NCBI RefSeq assembly: GCF_000320405.1
Contig: NZ_KB291618.1
Location: 99,574 to 163,573, forward strand
Source: Clostridium celatum DSM 1785
GTDB taxonomy: Bacteria; Bacillota; Clostridia; Clostridiales; Clostridiaceae
DNA: 64,000 bases
Direction of reading: 5' to 3'
Part shown: positions 56,216-64,000 of the stretch, piece after piece
How the letters are laid out: each line of letters starts with the position of its first letter
Position numbering within the stretch: position 1 is the first letter of the stretch
The notes under the pieces: generated by a model
Database searches by the model: none
Told to the model about the DNA's origin: nothing
The model's input: the letters and a program-made list of their open reading frames with translations, nothing else
Translations under genes and position numbers: made by a program

Positions 56216-57400
56216 TTAATTAGTGTTAGTTTCTTCTTCTACTTTTTCTATTGTATTATCATCTTCATTTGTATTAGTATCTTGATCATCATCTACTATT
56301 GTATCTCCAACTTGCTTTTCTGGTTCAATAGTTTCAGTATTTTCCGGTGTAGTTACCTCTTCATCATTTGCATTTGTTGTGTCATTTTCACTTTCAACTG
56401 GTACTTCATCAGTTGTATCATTATCTTTTTCCGTGTTACTTGAATTTTCTACATCGCTATTTATTGTATCTTGTACTGGTTCTGTTGTATCTTTTGGTTC
56501 ATCACTTTTAAATAAAGATATAAATTTATCCCAAAGATTTTTAAACCAATTTCCTATCTTCTCAAAGAATCCTTCATCTTTAAGTTTAACACCCAAATCT
56601 TTTAAATTTTCTTTTAATGTATCGCCAGCCTTATTTAAAGCATCTTTAAGTTCTGAATAGTCTAAATCTAAATCTTTAACATCATTCATTAAAACTACTA
56701 AAGACTCTTTAGAGTTATCACTTATGTTAATATTATATTGTTCAGTAACCTTGTCCACTATTTCTGCAACTTCTTCTTCTGTTTTTGGTTGTTCTTTAAT
56801 AACTTCTGTTTTAACATCATTTATTATTGTTGATGCTTGTTCTTGTCCAACCTCTTCTGCAACATCCATAGTAGTTTCTATTTCTTTTTGTGCAGTTTCC
56901 TTTTGCTTTAAAGATATTTCAAACCCACCAACTTCTTCAACACCAGCTAATATTCCTGATAATGCTGAAGTTCCTGTAACTTTAAATGGGGCTGAAACCT
57001 TAACACTTGCTGAACTTATTCCTGAAGTTATAAGTGCATTCATAAGCATACTTTCTGTAACTTCCGTTAAATTTCTTGCATCTACTGTTATTCCTTTATT
57101 ACCATCTAATAATTTTACATATGCACTTGAATAACATCCTCCTGCATAATTTGCTGGATCATTTGGATCTAAGCCTAATTGTTCAATAATAGTTTCATCA
57201 GTTATATAAATAGTTCTTGTCCCATCTGGAGCATCAAAAAACTCTCTTAATTCATTTTCTTGTGCTTTAGTTAAATCAGAACCAAAAGTTAATACATCGC
57301 CACTATTATATTCGCTTTTTGCAAAAGCCGGAGTGCTTAAACTAACACCCATAATAACAGCTAAACTTAATGCTATATTTCTAAATTTATTTTTTAACAT
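56216..57400 (-). CDS. DUF1002 family secreted protein with acidic C-terminal tail
   Basis: 394 residues. A signal peptide (KNKFRNIALSLAVIMGVSLS then TPAFA-K) is followed by a DUF1002 domain (LTFGSDLTKAQENELREFF, ARNLTEVTESMLMNALITSG, VKVSAPFKVTGTSALSGILA). Residues ~190-290 are helical, and the last ~90 are Asp/Glu/Asn/Thr-rich, likely disordered. DUF1002 proteins (YpuA type) are exported in Firmicutes; role unknown. GAGGTG precedes the ATG. Confidence 0.88.
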   Translation of the reverse strand: MLKNKFRNIALSLAVIMGVSLSTPAFAKSEYNSGDVLTFGSDLTKAQENELREFFDAPDGTRTIYITDETIIEQLGLDPNDPANYAGGCYSSAYVKLLDGNKGITVDARNLTEVTESMLMNALITSGISSASVKVSAPFKVTGTSALSGILAGVEEVGGFEISLKQKETAQKEIETTMDVAEEVGQEQASTIINDVKTEVIKEQPKTEEEVAEIVDKVTEQYNINISDNSKESLVVLMNDVKDLDLDYSELKDALNKAGDTLKENLKDLGVKLKDEGFFEKIGNWFKNLWDKFISLFKSDEPKDTTEPVQDTINSDVENSSNTEKDNDTTDEVPVESENDTTNANDEEVTTPENTETIEPEKQVGDTIVDDDQDTNTNEDDNTIEKVEEETNTN

Positions 57401-57515
57401 TCTAAAATCACCTCTCTATATAATTTTACTACATATTACTATAATAACAATAATTTATCTATACAACTTTCCATTTTGTAATAAATTCTTAATATATATT
57501 GCTATTGCAAACTTA

Positions 57516-57571
57516 AAGTTAATGTTTTTGCTACAAGCATAACAACTAACTTATAGTACAAACATTAACTT
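57516..57571 (-). repeat. 12-bp inverted repeat downstream of the nucleoid protein gene
   Basis: AAGTTAATGTTT (57516-57527) and AAACATTAACTT (57560-57571) are exact complements with a 32-nt loop. It could terminate the minus-strand gene ending at 57602, but no good T-run follows. Confidence 0.45.
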
Positions 57572-57601
57572 CTCACAATCACCATTGTTAGTAATATACT
57601 T

Positions 57602-58642
57602 CTATTTCTCAATATAGTTGATTACATGTTTTATTATCATGTTAATGCTTCCATCACCATTTCTTTGTATTTCAAATTTTGAATTATCATGATATGCTTC
57701 TTCATTAATATATAAATCAATATCTTTATCTATTTTAAGTCTAACTCGCTTAAGCTTCTTTTCAACCCATGCCTTATCAACATTAACTTCATTTTCTAAT
57801 CCATTTCCTTTTATAAATGTTTCAAAGTCTTGCTTTTTACTTGGTTCTTCTTTAAATAACTCTTGGGAAAGTTCTTCTATATTTATAGAGTCTTCTTCTT
57901 TTAATTTGCTCTTAATAGTAGTTCTTATTTTTTCTGCTTTTTCTGCATCTTCCGTAACATTACTTCTAGTCCATGTTTCTGTAGCCTTTAAAAATGTTTT
58001 TGTCATATCTCTTTTATTTGTAACAACTGAGCATCCTAAAAAACTATTCAAAAAGTAATTTGCACCATATTCATCATCATCTTTAGACTTCTTTTGTTTA
58101 TCTATAACATATAAGTCACACTTTTGTCCTTCTCTAATTGGTTTAATAAATGCTGCTTTCTGAATTCTTTGACTACTAGCTGGAAGACCTGCTGCTTGAG
58201 GTACTATTCCAATCCCAATTTTATTATCAACAAATTCAACAGAATGAGTAAAGTTTTTAACATAATCCATTTTAAGTATACCTGTCATTGGACCTATATC
58301 TGTAATTAATGAAACTACAATTAAATCGCAAGATGGAATATTAACATTTCCCTTCATTATTGAATAAAGCTGTCTTGCAAGCTCTTTAGATAAACCCACT
58401 ATATCCGTGTCTATTCCATTTAAATAATCTTGAACTATTTCTTTTACTATATTTCTTTCAGGATTAAATACTGCTGTCTTTAATTCTTCATCTTTTAAAC
58501 ACTTTTCAATATGTCTATGTAAAAATTTATAAACATCTTCACTTAACTCTAAAGTATATTCATTTAAAATTGGCTCGTCACTATTACTATCAAGTATATG
58601 TATTACTGCTTCCTGTATATTTATATCATTTATATATTCCAT
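57602..58642 (-). CDS. 37-kDa nucleoid-associated protein (NdpA/YejK family)
   Basis: 346 residues resembling NA37/YejK nucleoid-associated proteins: NDINIQEAVIHILDSN at the N terminus, SCDLIVVSLITDIGPMTGIL with KMDYVKNFTH, FIKPIREGQKCDLYVIDKQ and ANYFLNSFLGC. The ATG at 58642 (after GAGGTGAT) is preferred to the GTG at 58651. Single gene. In Firmicutes this family is also found in mobile or defence-adjacent contexts, which I do not see here. Confidence 0.85.
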   Translation of the reverse strand: MEYINDINIQEAVIHILDSNSDEPILNEYTLELSEDVYKFLHRHIEKCLKDEELKTAVFNPERNIVKEIVQDYLNGIDTDIVGLSKELARQLYSIMKGNVNIPSCDLIVVSLITDIGPMTGILKMDYVKNFTHSVEFVDNKIGIGIVPQAAGLPASSQRIQKAAFIKPIREGQKCDLYVIDKQKKSKDDDEYGANYFLNSFLGCSVVTNKRDMTKTFLKATETWTRSNVTEDAEKAEKIRTTIKSKLKEEDSINIEELSQELFKEEPSKKQDFETFIKGNGLENEVNVDKAWVEKKLKRVRLKIDKDIDLYINEEAYHDNSKFEIQRNGDGSINMIIKHVINYIEK

Positions 58643-58695
58643 ATTTATCACCTCTAAATGTTACTAAACTATTAAAATACAATATTACACAAATT

Positions 58696-59595
58696 TTATT
58701 TATTTGAAAACTTTTCTTTGGCATATTCTATACTATATTTTTTAAACAAGCTAACAGATGGTGTTAAATACCTGTTTTTTAAAGCAGCAAGATATATAAA
58801 TCTTTCATGCTTTGGATTTACTATAGGCAACACTTTTACATTATAATGCTTTAATGATGATATTTTAGGGAGCACTGCAATTCCATAGTTTATTTCAACT
58901 AATCCTGCAACTGCATTATCTTCTTCAACCTCACATATTATATTAGGCGTAATATTAACTTTTTTAAATAAATTATCTATTAATGGCCTTATCCCACTTT
59001 TTTCACTAAAATATATAAATGGATATTCCTCTACTTCCATTAAATCAATAGACTCTTTATTGGATAATGGATGGTCATTAGATACAATTAAAACTAACTC
59101 CTCATGTGCTATTGGTACAAACTCAATATCTGGTTCATTTTCAACAAAAGAACAAAATACCATATCAAACTTTTCACTCTTTAATCCTTCAATTAGTGTT
59201 TTTGTAGTTCCTTGCCCAAAAGAAAATTTTATATTTTTATTTTCTTCAACTAACGAAAAGTTTTTAATCAATTGTGGTACAAAATTAGGACCTAATGTGT
59301 ATATGTATCCTAGCTCTACAGTTCCTGTTGATACATTAGTAAGTTCTCTTAATTTTTTTTCACCTTTTTCTAATTCACTTAAGGCTCTATCTACATATTC
59401 AAAATATATTTTCCCATACTTAGTTAACTTAATATTTCTACCTTGCTTTTCAAATAAATAAGTTCCTAAATCCTTTTCTAATGAAGCCATAGCATGACTT
59501 AAACTAGGTTGAGTTATTGATAATTCCTCTGCAGCTTGAGTATAATGCTCAAGTTTCGCTAATACTCTAAAATAATTTAAATGATTCAAATTCAT
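58696..59595 (-). CDS. LysR family transcriptional regulator
   Basis: 299 residues: winged helix at residues 1-60 (LNYFRVLAKLEHYTQAAEEL, SITQPSLSHAMASLE) and a LysR substrate-binding domain. Divergent from the MFS permease gene with a 342-bp gap that holds tandem palindromes, so it probably controls that gene. Confidence 0.93.
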   Translation of the reverse strand: MNLNHLNYFRVLAKLEHYTQAAEELSITQPSLSHAMASLEKDLGTYLFEKQGRNIKLTKYGKIYFEYVDRALSELEKGEKKLRELTNVSTGTVELGYIYTLGPNFVPQLIKNFSLVEENKNIKFSFGQGTTKTLIEGLKSEKFDMVFCSFVENEPDIEFVPIAHEELVLIVSNDHPLSNKESIDLMEVEEYPFIYFSEKSGIRPLIDNLFKKVNITPNIICEVEEDNAVAGLVEINYGIAVLPKISSLKHYNVKVLPIVNPKHERFIYLAALKNRYLTPSVSLFKKYSIEYAKEKFSNK

Positions 59596-59937
59596 ATTAT
59601 TTTTCCTTTCTTATTTAACTATTAAAATTAAATAATTTTTTTACTATTAAATTTATATATCTTATAAAAGTTTATATAATTAAAGCTAACTTTCTTCTAA
59701 GAAGTAATTCACAATAAGTTAAATTTTTAATAAAGTCCTAGATGTGAAAATTGAATTAATTTTAATATCAGCTTTAAATTTCCTAGCTAATTATATCATA
59801 TCTATAGATACTTTCTATAGATATTCCTAATAATATGTATTAGATTAATTAAAAATAATATATTAAAATTTATTTTGTAATAAGAAATAGATTTTTATAC
59901 ATAATTACGTTAAATTTTTATCAAAAGGAGTATTAAA
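59596..59937. promoter_or_regulatory. divergent lysR-MFS control region with tandem TCTATAGATA operators
   Basis: Two exact copies of TCTATAGATA at 59801-59810 and 59814-59823 start 13 bp apart; each contains a palindromic CTATAG core. This is a plausible LysR-type binding site ~115 bp upstream of the MFS start. An AAAGGAG site precedes the MFS ATG. The rest is AT-rich and featureless. Confidence 0.5.
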
Positions 59938-61164
59938 ATGCAAAATACACTTACAAAAAATAAGTATTTGCCTACGGCATTATCTATGTATATTAACTAC
60001 TTTATACATGGTATGGGTTGTATAATATTAGCCCAAAATATTGATTTCTTAATGGAACAATTCAATACTAATAAAGCTGGTGTATCTTATGTTATCTCAG
60101 CTTTAGGATTAGGTAGATTAATTGTTTTATTTGTATCAGGTATCCTATCAGACAAATATGGTAGAAAGCCTTTCATACTTTTAGGTATGGGAACTTATGT
60201 GTTATTCATGGGTGGTATATTAATTAGTAATAATGTTACAATGGCATTCTTCTTCGCTTTATTAGCAGGTATGGCTAATTCATTTATGGATGCTGGTACT
60301 TATCCTGCATTAACTGAATGTTTCCCTGAGGCACCTGGAAGTGCTAACGTTGCAATTAAAGCATTTATCTCTGCTGGTCAATTCATATTACCATGGATAA
60401 TAAGCTTCTTAATTGCTAACAATCTTTACTTTGGATGGTCATTCATATTCTGTATCGTAGTATTCTTAATAAATGGATTATTTATATTCAAACTTAAATT
60501 TCCTGAATTTAAGCCTGTTGAAAAAGCTGAAACTGATACAGAAGAAAAAGTTGAATCTACTGTTAAAGCTAACTTCTGGATTGAAGGTATCTGCTTAATC
60601 TTAATCGGTTTTACAGCTACTGCAACATTCCAAGTAATTGCAAACTGGTTACCATCTTTTGCAAGAGAAGTTGCCGGTGTTGAACAAACAGTTTCACTAA
60701 AATTAATAAGTATTTATAGTACTGGTTCAATAGTATCTGTTTTTGTTACTTCTATATTAGTTGCTAAATGGATTAAACAAGTTAGATTTACTTTTGTTTA
60801 CCCATTAATATCTTTAGTAATGTTAACAGTACTTTGGATGTTCCCAAGCACTATAACTTGTATAGTTGCAGCATTCGTAATTGGATTCTCTGCTGCTGGT
60901 GGAGTTTTACAATTAGCATTAACTTCAATGTCAGAATTATTCCCATCAAGCAAAGGAAAAATTACTGGTATAGTATTTACAGCTTCAAGCTTAGCATCTA
61001 CTATAGTACCAAGTATTACTGGTATATTAGCAGATATAAATTTAAGTCATGTAATATTATTTGATATTGGAATTACAGCATTAGGTGTTGTATTAGCACT
61101 TATAGTTAACATAAGATATAACATAGTTAAGAAAAATGAATTAAAAGCTAACAAAGCTGCTTAA
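59938..61164 (+). CDS. MFS transporter
   Basis: 408 residues with 12 predicted membrane helices, MFS motif A as GILSDKYGRKPF between helices 2 and 3, and a central charged loop (KPVEKAETDTEEKVESTVK). Substrate unknown. Downstream lie a cupin and, on the other strand, an amidohydrolase, suggesting uptake of a small organic molecule that is hydrolysed inside. Confidence 0.92.
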   Translation: MQNTLTKNKYLPTALSMYINYFIHGMGCIILAQNIDFLMEQFNTNKAGVSYVISALGLGRLIVLFVSGILSDKYGRKPFILLGMGTYVLFMGGILISNNVTMAFFFALLAGMANSFMDAGTYPALTECFPEAPGSANVAIKAFISAGQFILPWIISFLIANNLYFGWSFIFCIVVFLINGLFIFKLKFPEFKPVEKAETDTEEKVESTVKANFWIEGICLILIGFTATATFQVIANWLPSFAREVAGVEQTVSLKLISIYSTGSIVSVFVTSILVAKWIKQVRFTFVYPLISLVMLTVLWMFPSTITCIVAAFVIGFSAAGGVLQLALTSMSELFPSSKGKITGIVFTASSLASTIVPSITGILADINLSHVILFDIGITALGVVLALIVNIRYNIVKKNELKANKAA

Positions 61165-61173
61165 TAACCTTAA

Positions 61174-61206
61174 AGAGATTGTACAAAAATGTACAATCTC
61201 TTTTTT
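61174..61206 (+). terminator. terminator after the MFS gene
   Basis: Perfect 11-bp stem AGAGATTGTAC/GTACAATCTCT followed by T-rich sequence. Confidence 0.92.
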
Positions 61207-61381
61207 ATTATACTGTTTATGTAATTACATAATCTCATTTAACTCTTTTATATTATAAATATTATTATTATAAACTTTAAAATTTATATACATTTAAATT
61301 TATTAATTTACATATTATAATCTATGAACATCTTTTATAAATCTTAAAGAAGTAATTTCAAAAAACAACTTTATTTTTTTT

Positions 61382-61402
61382 GTATTTACTTATAGTAAAT
61401 AC
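61382..61402. promoter_or_regulatory. palindromic operator-like site upstream of the cupin gene
   Basis: Arms GTATTTACT (61382-61390) and AGTAAATAC (61394-61402) around TAT; perfect 9-bp inverted repeat ending 12 bp before the AGGAGG ribosome binding site. Confidence 0.5.
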
Positions 61403-61426
61403 ATTTATACTAAAGGAGGTAAAACT

Positions 61427-61770
61427 ATGGAAACTAGAATATTTAAATTAAATCAAGTAGCTATAGGAAATGATAATCAAGCTACAAAAACTCCATTTTA
61501 CTCTACTGATTCAACTAGTGGTGTTGTTTGGGTTGTTAAGCCTGGTCAAAAAGTACCTACACATATGCACACTACTTCTGATGATGTATGGATTTGTATG
61601 CAAGGCAAAGGAGTTTTTTATCCTGAGGAAGGTAAAGAAGTAGAGATTTCTAAAGGCGATATAATAGTATCTGCCAAAATGAACATCATGGAATGATTAA
61701 TACTGGAGATGAAGATTTTATATTTATAGGAATTGTTGCACCAACTCCTTCAGATTATCATCCACTTTAA
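61427..61770 (+). CDS. small cupin-domain protein (frameshifted)
   Basis: Single-domain cupin, 114 residues when restored. Cupin motif 1 is in VVKPGQKVPTHMHTTSDDVW with metal His residues, followed by MQGKGVFYPEEGKEVEISKG and motif 2 residues AKNEHHGMINTGDEDF. As sequenced the frame stops at 61696; one A missing from the run 61676-61679 accounts for this, and the restored frame ends DYHPL and stops at 61768-61770. Strong AGGAGG precedes the ATG. Substrate unknown. Confidence 0.8.
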
Positions 61771-61826
61771 TAATATTTATTAATATAATATCTAGTTATT
61801 TATCTACTTATAATTTTAAAACATAA

Positions 61827-61863
61827 AATCACCTAATAAGATTTTTAATCAAATTAGGTGATT
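61827..61863. terminator. hairpin between the convergent cupin and amidohydrolase genes
   Basis: 11-bp perfect stem AATCACCTAAT/ATTAGGTGATT with 15-nt loop; only moderately T-rich on either side, so terminator function is uncertain. Confidence 0.5.
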
Positions 61864-62029
61864 AATTATAAATAAAAAACTCAATCTTATTTCAAATAGA
61901 GCTTTTATCTTTAACTGTAAATTTTATAATAATACTCTAAGGCATTTGAAATTAATTCTTTCTTATTAGATGTTAATATACAGTTTATATATTATTAAAT
62001 CCTAATTTCTTTTATATATTAAATTTATT

Positions 62030-63628
62030 TTATTTCTTAAATATACTTTCTCCTTCTTTTATTGTTTCAAGTACTTGTATATTCTTAATTTCCATAGGTT
62101 CAACTTTTAATATATTCTTATCTAATATAACTAAATCAGCCAGTTTACCTTCTTTTATAGTCCCTTTAATATCTTCTTCAAAATATTGATATGCAGCATT
62201 TTTAGTTACAGCTTTTAATGCTTCTATCGCTGGTATTCTTTCATCAGCACCTAATAAAACTCCATTCTTAGTTATTCTGTTAACTGCGCACCAAATAGTT
62301 TCTAACATATTAGGTTCAATAACAGGTGCATCTTGATGGAATGTAAATAATATTTCTTTATTTAATGCATCTTTAGCTAAACTTATCCTACTGGCTCTTT
62401 CCATTCCGAAATTCTTAATATGTATATCCCCCCAATGATATACATGTGCAATAAAGAAAGATGGTATCATATTAAGATCTTTTACTCTATCTAATTGATC
62501 TCTATCTAATAATTGAGCATGTATTATAACTGGTCTTATTTCATTTGTTGATTTAATTTTCTTCTTAGCAAGTGCATATTGATTTATGTATTGTTCACAA
62601 GCTGCATCACCATTACAATGAACTAAAATTTGCATATTTTCTTTTAATGCTAATTCTAATTTAGCTTCTAACTCTTCATCGCTTTGAGTTCCATATGCAT
62701 AATAATTCTCTTTTTCTCCTAGATACGGTGTACGCATCCAAGCTGTACGCCCTTGTGGTGAACCATCTAAAAATGTCTTATAACCTCCAATCTTTACATG
62801 GTTATCATACTTATTTAAACAATTTGCAAACTTTTCTTTTAATTCATCTGCTTTAGCTACATCCATAAAGCCTATTAAGTCTATTTTTAATAATTTTGCT
62901 TGTATTAAATATTGAAAAATTGGTGCTAGTTGAGTTATTACAAACCCTTCTTGTACTGTTGTTATTCCATAAGATGCATAAGCATTTTGAGCTTTAATTA
63001 AACTTCCCATAAACTCTTCACTAGAAACCATAGGTAACCTTTGAATATAATTCATATATGCTGCTTCTTCTAAATATCCTGTAAGCTTTCCATCTTTTTT
63101 TTCTATAATTCCCCCATCTGGGTTTGGTGTATCTACAGTTATGCCCATTTCTTTTAACCCTAAAGAATTAAATACTCCCATATGTCCTGATTTATGTTTA
63201 CATAAAAGTGGATTATCAGGTGCCGCTTCATCTAAAAGCTCTAACGTTGGATGCATTTTTTCATCTAAAAAGTTTTGATCATATCCATTTGCTTGTATCC
63301 ATTTTCCCTTAGGTATATTATTCTTTTTAATAAATTTTTGTATTACTTCTTTAATATCTTTAAAGTTTACAACTTCTGATAAATCTACTTGAGTAAAAGA
63401 ACTAGCATATCCTGAAAAATGACTATGTGCATCTATAAATGATGGCATTAGTGTTTTTCCTTTTAGGTCTATTAACTCTACATCTTCACTAGCTACTTTT
63501 TCACATTCTTCCTTAGTTCCAACTTTAAATATCTTATTATTCTTTGTTAATATTGCTTCAACATATAATTGTTTATCTTCAAGTGTTAATATATCTCCAT
63601 TAAAATATAATTTTTCCTTTATCTTCAT
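62030..63628 (-). CDS. amidohydrolase family protein, YtcJ type
   Basis: 532 residues. The N-terminal beta-sandwich (LYFNGDILTLEDKQLYVEAI) and LMPSFIDAHSHFSGY with the metal HxH, then the TIM-barrel motifs LVHCNGDAACEQY and HAQLLDRDQ, and the late FTFHQDAPVIEPNM and KAVTKNAAYQYFEED. This is the YtcJ-like subgroup of metal-dependent hydrolases acting on C-N bonds; natural substrate unknown. No signal peptide. Neighbours (LysR, MFS permease, cupin) suggest a catabolic locus. Confidence 0.9.
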   Translation of the reverse strand: MKIKEKLYFNGDILTLEDKQLYVEAILTKNNKIFKVGTKEECEKVASEDVELIDLKGKTLMPSFIDAHSHFSGYASSFTQVDLSEVVNFKDIKEVIQKFIKKNNIPKGKWIQANGYDQNFLDEKMHPTLELLDEAAPDNPLLCKHKSGHMGVFNSLGLKEMGITVDTPNPDGGIIEKKDGKLTGYLEEAAYMNYIQRLPMVSSEEFMGSLIKAQNAYASYGITTVQEGFVITQLAPIFQYLIQAKLLKIDLIGFMDVAKADELKEKFANCLNKYDNHVKIGGYKTFLDGSPQGRTAWMRTPYLGEKENYYAYGTQSDEELEAKLELALKENMQILVHCNGDAACEQYINQYALAKKKIKSTNEIRPVIIHAQLLDRDQLDRVKDLNMIPSFFIAHVYHWGDIHIKNFGMERASRISLAKDALNKEILFTFHQDAPVIEPNMLETIWCAVNRITKNGVLLGADERIPAIEALKAVTKNAAYQYFEEDIKGTIKEGKLADLVILDKNILKVEPMEIKNIQVLETIKEGESIFKK

Positions 63629-64000
63629 TTTAAATCACCTTCACTTAAAATATTTTTCTTGTAATTTAACAATATAAATCTTTTTTTATTATTAACAAAA
63701 TTTACATTTACTATTGTTATTACTTTAAATAATTTCTTTATTTTAGTTTCCTCTAACTTTCAACACTCTCTAATAAATATATGCCTTTAAGTTATTATTT
63801 TTTTAATGCTATTATAACAAAATTTACAATATTATACCTATTATTAACTATAAATAAATTTATTAAAATTTTAAGAACAATTCTTTTATTATTAATCACT
63901 CCTATTTTATAAAATTAAGTTCCTTATCTATACTTTTAAATATTTTTCATTAATTTCCTAACTAAAAACTAATAATCGAGTAGGAGGAAAATAATTATTT
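63629..64000. other. terminal intergenic region with a ribosome binding site for a gene beyond the window
   Basis: About 350 AT-rich bases without an open frame that I can support. AGGAGG at 63982-63987 on the plus strand is placed for a start codon at or just beyond the window end. Confidence 0.5.

Noticed and set aside
1..64000. CRISPR array, prophage, insertion sequence or rRNA operon
   Set aside because: No regularly spaced repeats, transposase, integrase, phage structural genes or rRNA sequences were recognised anywhere in the window.

Overview
The window is chromosomal DNA from a low-GC Firmicute, almost certainly a Clostridium sensu stricto (cluster I) species. The evidence is the very AT-rich sequence, strong GGAGG-type ribosome binding sites, sporulation and stationary-phase genes (prkA-yhbH-spoVR), a cggR-gap-pgk-tpi-gpmI glycolytic block, serine dehydratase in two subunits, rubrerythrin, QueG, a Cys T-box and DUF421/DUF4363 genes. 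No rRNA, phage module, IS element or CRISPR array is visible; one tRNA-Leu(UAA) is present.

Layout. 1-3.2 kb: the 3' part of a YesM-type sensor kinase, a stand-alone C-terminal domain of a GH36 alpha-galactosidase with its own promoter and CcpA-like site, and a DegV protein. 3.4-10.8 kb: the glycolytic genes on the minus strand (cggR, gapA, pgk, tpiA, gpmI), with a textbook CggR operator and a CHASE3-like membrane sensor gene wedged in the opposite orientation between tpiA and gpmI. 11-18 kb: trmL-degV with a leader terminator, a VanW-family protein, a GH25 lysozyme, ddl, nth, plsC. 18-21.3 kb: cysK-cysE-queG behind a cysteine T-box. 21.3-26.9 kb: an MgtE-like protein without its channel, a membrane protein, a lipid kinase, pssA, two unknown small proteins and rubrerythrin. 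27-31.5 kb: the spoVR/yhbH/prkA operon. 31.8-43.6 kb: recQ, tRNA-Leu, a hybrid sensor kinase, a PHP phosphoesterase, class II aldolase, a degenerate ThiM-like protein, sdaAA/sdaAB, a uridine-kinase-like protein, DUF421-DUF4363. 44-52 kb: a complete arginine pathway operon argGHCJBDF. 52-55 kb: a GntR/ABC exporter operon. 55-59.6 kb: a radical SAM gene behind a ykkC-family riboswitch, a DUF1002 exported protein, a 37-kDa nucleoid-associated protein and a LysR regulator. 59.9-64 kb: an MFS permease, a cupin and a YtcJ-type amidohydrolase.

How they work together: central glycolysis is under a CggR-type repressor; cysteine synthesis is controlled by tRNA-Cys charging; arginine synthesis appears ArgR-controlled through ARG-box-like sites overlapping the argG promoter; the last 5 kb looks like a LysR-controlled small-molecule uptake and hydrolysis locus.

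A dominant technical feature is eight single-base frameshifts (cggR, pgk, prkA, recQ, a PHP gene, fba, sdaAB, a cupin) and one nonsense codon (rubrerythrin). In every case the second frame continues the same family to its expected end, including near-essential glycolytic genes, so most are probably sequence or assembly errors. I annotate those genes across the break. The most interesting biology is the ykkC-family riboswitch in front of a radical SAM gene, the CHASE3-only sensor inside the glycolytic block, and a paired-repeat element between argJ and argB.
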